Shown piece after piece: positions 5,107-7,005 of a DNA stretch of 7,005 bases; within the stretch, counting starts at the first letter, position 1; each line of letters begins with the position of its first letter. The stretch covers positions 1 to 7,005 of the forward strand of contig CAMAJC010000093.1 of assembly GCA_945835425.1 (NCBI GenBank). Reading direction: 5' to 3'. The notes below the pieces were generated by a model. That model worked only from the letters and a program-made list of their open reading frames with translations, did not search any database and was not told where the DNA came from. Made by a program: the position numbers and the translations under genes. Source of the DNA: an uncultured Clostridia bacterium. GTDB taxonomy: Bacteria > Bacillota > Clostridia > Oscillospirales > Ruminococcaceae.

Positions 5107-5460
5107 CCGGCCCTCCATTTCTGTCTGCTGCTTTTTATACTGGGCAGGCGTGACGCCGTAGATCCGCTTGCACCAGTCGGTAAAGGCCTTTGCTGACGGA
5201 AAACCGGCCTGCAGCGCACTTTCCACCACCGACGCGCCGAAATCCAGCATATAGGCCAGCGCATAGCGAAGCCTTGCCTGCGCGAGATACTGACTGAAGC
5301 TGGTGCCCGTATACTTTTTAAAATACCGGCAGAAATAGTTCTCCTGCAGGCCGACCTTCTGCGCCACCATGGAAAGGGTCAGCTCGGGAAGCTGGAAATT
5401 CCGGTCGATGTACTCCATCGCCTGCCGGGCAAGGACGTCCCGCTGTTCCTGCGAAGGAAG
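5092..5460 (-). pseudogene. AraC-family regulator, C-terminal fragment (N-terminus missing)
   Basis: About 123 residues remain in frame from 5460. They comprise the tail of the linker (LPSQEQRDVLARQAMEYI) and a complete AraC DNA-binding domain with two helix-turn-helix units (LTLSMVAQKVGLQENYFCRYF and VVESALQAGFPSAKAF), ending in GVTPAQYKK. Alignment by eye with the paralogue at 6144-7005 is strong from LPxxEQ to the end. The roughly 170 residues of the cupin-type sensing domain expected upstream are absent: upstream of 5460 the frame runs into unrelated residues and a stop (TGA, 5478-5476). An internal ATG at 5418 could start a 108-residue DNA-binding domain, but no good RBS precedes it. The break coincides with the truncated start of the solute-binding gene on the other strand. 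Expected original role: regulation of carbohydrate uptake. Confidence 0.82.
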
Positions 5461-6104
5461 GTGCTGCCTCCTACATCACCTACTATAAGCCCAACACCGC
5501 TGTCGAAAAGAAAGCGCAGACCGGCTATGACGTGACGGTCATCCCGTTTGTGCAGGAAGGCATTAAGACCTCCTCCGGCGCGAACTCCCTTGTTTATGCC
5601 ATCAGCAACGCGGCACAGGACAAGACCAAAGCCGCACAGTTTTTAAACTTTGCCTATACCAACGGCGATTTCATGGACATCCTCAACTGGGGCGTCGAGG
5701 GCGCCGACTGGGTGCTGGATGAAAACGGCCAGGCAACCTATCCGGAAGGCGTCGACGCACAGAGCGTCGGCACCCACAACGACTACGGCTGGGCAATGCC
5801 CAACCAGTTCGTCGGCCACGCCTGGGCCGGCAACCCCATCGATATCTGGGATCAGTACAGAGCGTATAACGCTGCTATGACGCCTTCCAAGGCCTTCGGT
5901 TTTGTCTTCGACTCCACCGTCGTCGCCGACCAGGAAGCGCAGTGCAAGGCTGTTGAGGACGAGTTCCTCAAGCAGATCGCCTTCGGTACGGTCGATATCG
6001 AAGCAAAGCTTGCCAAATTCAACGAAAAGCTCTACGCTGCGGGTCTGCAGGACATCATCGATGCCAAACAGAGTCAGCTGGACGCATGGCTCGCTAACCA
6101 GTAA
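5457..6104 (+). pseudogene. ABC sugar-type solute-binding lipoprotein, C-terminal fragment (LplA/DUF3502-like)
   Basis: Open from about 5457 to TAA at 6102-6104, about 215 residues, with no signal peptide or good start. The first Met-capable codon in frame is a GTG at 5532 without a convincing RBS. The family is recognisable from YITYYKPNTAVEKKA, GYDVTVIPFVQEGI and TSSGANSLVYAIS, then NWGVEGADWVLDENG and YGWAMPNQFVGHAW. The C-terminus matches the DUF3502 pattern (FGFVFDSTVVADQ, then KFNEKLYAAGLQDIIDAKQ, then LDAWLANQ). Such extracellular family-1 binding proteins are usually 500-550 residues and capture oligosaccharides for an ABC importer, so roughly the N-terminal 60 percent is missing, including the lipobox. 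The coding sequence that remains is clean, with no internal stops, which points to a recent break or an assembly join rather than long decay. A terminator follows at once. Confidence 0.82.
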
Positions 6105-6118
6105 ACCGCTTTTTTCAG

Positions 6119-6151
6119 GCCGGAGGGAAAACACTTCCGGCTGTTATTTTT
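6119..6151 (+). terminator. Rho-independent terminator of the solute-binding gene
   Basis: GCCGGAG (6119-6125) pairs with TTCCGGC (6135-6141), with one G.U, and is followed by TGTTATTTTT to 6151. It starts 15 bases after the stop codon, and its T-run overlaps the last codons of the convergent AraC gene. Confidence 0.82.
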
Positions 6152-7005
6152 CCCCCTGTTGCTGCAGCTGGCGGTACTGGGTCGGCGTGATGCCGTGGAC
6201 CCGCTTGCAGCAGTCGTTAAAGGCGCTGGCCGAGGAGAAGCCTGCCTGGAAAGCGCTCTCGACCACCGATGCGCCGAAGTCGGTCATATAGGCCAGCGCG
6301 TAGCGGAGCCGCGTCTGGGAAAGATACTGACCGACGCTCATGCCGACGTATTTCTTAAAATACCGGCAAAAGTAATTCGGCTGCAGGCCGACCTTCCCGG
6401 CGACCATCTCCAGAGTCAGATAGCTCTGGAAATTCTGGTCGATATACTCCATCGCCTGCTTGGCAAGGTAGTCCTTCTGCTCCGCCGGAGGAAGCCCGCC
6501 GTCCTCCTTCGGGACGCGAAACTGGTCCAGCAGCAGATAGACGATCCGCCAAAGCTCCCCGTTGATCAGCGCCTGGTCGCAGGGCGTCGGATGCTGACGG
6601 CAGGCGTAAATCCGCTGGAGAGATTCGATGATCGGCTTTCTGCCGGGGTGTCCCGGCGGAATATCCAGCCGGTAACGGTCAAAATCCGGGCAGACGCTCT
6701 TAAACATCTCGTCCGACAATACGACGACCATATACCGGATTCGCTCATCCTTATAATACGCCTCGGTTTGATGGGGTTCTCCGCTGTTGACATAGTTAAA
6801 ATCTCCCGCTTCGATCCTGACTGTCTTGCCGCGGCTCTTCATCTGCAGGACATTCTGCAAAATCAGGGTCACTTCCACAGCCTTATGCCAGTGCACCGAG
6901 GTGCCGGTCGTGCTGCCGAGCACGTCTCCGTGCCAAATGATGGCCAGATTTTCCGGGCTTTTTGTATACTCCGGCTGTTCAAAAATAATCTCCTTCAAAA
7001 AGATC
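6144..7005 (-). CDS. AraC-family transcriptional regulator with N-terminal cupin domain, 5' end at window edge
   Basis: About 287 residues are visible. The frame remains open to the window edge; the only start-like codon near the edge is a TTG at 6998, so the true start is probably just outside. Numbering from that codon, the N-terminal half carries a cupin-like sensing domain with HWHKAVEV (36-43) and GDFNYVNSGEPHQ (65-77). The C-terminal AraC domain has helix-turn-helix 1 at about 194-219 (LTLEMVAGKVGLQPNYFCRYF) and helix-turn-helix 2 at about 245-276 (VVESAFQAGFSSASAF, GITPTQYR). Total length fits the family (about 290). It is convergent with the solute-binding fragment, and its paralogue lies on the other side of that fragment, so both probably controlled the same carbohydrate-uptake locus. 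The inducer is unknown but is expected to be a sugar bound by the cupin. Confidence 0.92.
   Translation of the reverse strand, partial: IFLKEIIFEQPEYTKSPENLAIIWHGDVLGSTTGTSVHWHKAVEVTLILQNVLQMKSRGKTVRIEAGDFNYVNSGEPHQTEAYYKDERIRYMVVVLSDEMFKSVCPDFDRYRLDIPPGHPGRKPIIESLQRIYACRQHPTPCDQALINGELWRIVYLLLDQFRVPKEDGGLPPAEQKDYLAKQAMEYIDQNFQSYLTLEMVAGKVGLQPNYFCRYFKKYVGMSVGQYLSQTRLRYALAYMTDFGASVVESAFQAGFSSASAFNDCCKRVHGITPTQYRQLQQQGEK

Noticed and set aside
5643..6134. A 163-codon - strand frame opposite the solute-binding fragment
   Set aside because: The + strand encodes conserved DUF3502-type motifs over the same bases; the antisense frame has no recognisable features.
1..7005. CRISPR arrays, tRNA or rRNA genes, insertion sequences
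   Set aside because: No regularly spaced direct repeats, cloverleaf with CCA-type end, rRNA-like block or transposase motifs were seen on either strand.

Overview
The window reads as chromosome of a moderately GC-rich Gram-positive bacterium, most likely a gut-type Clostridia (Oscillospiraceae/Ruminococcaceae-like). The reasons are strong AGGAGG ribosome-binding sites, textbook sigma-A promoters, an LCP-family cell-wall protein, a LplA/DUF3502-type sugar-binding lipoprotein fragment with AraC regulators, and an anaerobe-style flavin/iron-sulfur redox operon. The assignment to a lineage is inference; no marker gene is present.

Region 1 (1-2743, + strand) is a redox operon. It holds the end of an HdrC/SdhB-like two-[4Fe-4S] protein, a fumarate-reductase/succinate-dehydrogenase-family flavoprotein whose covalent-FAD histidine is replaced by Asn, a small three-helix PQ-loop/SemiSWEET-like membrane protein, and a 79-residue NuoE-like [2Fe-2S] protein, closed by a Rho-independent terminator. 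Between the flavoprotein and the membrane protein lie a GC-rich hairpin and an 87-base nested inverted repeat (2031-2117). As RNA this repeat would fold into an almost fully paired three-way junction; it is the most striking non-coding signal here. One plausible working is electron transfer from Fe-S carriers to a flavin active site reducing a fumarate-like acceptor.

Region 2 (2754-3605, - strand and non-coding) has a small unrecognised 111-residue gene with a clear promoter and terminator. Upstream of it is a 436-base gene-free stretch unusually rich in dyads: a palindrome over the -35 box of the small gene, a TTGTG/CACAA dyad, a textbook MerR-type promoter with a 19-base spacer, and a further long imperfect dyad. 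The MerR-type promoter is followed by a ribosome-binding site but no convincing gene, which suggests a lost target.

Region 3 (3560-5021, - strand) is a complete LytR-CpsA-Psr gene with its own promoter and terminator. Its cytoplasmic tail is exceptionally rich in Tyr and Asp.

Region 4 (5072-7005) is sugar-uptake debris. It holds the C-terminal half of an AraC regulator (-), abutting head-to-head the C-terminal part of a solute-binding protein (+), then a nearly complete paralogous AraC regulator (-) running off the window. Both genes at the junction near 5457-5460 lack their N-termini, so this is a deletion/rearrangement scar or an assembly join.
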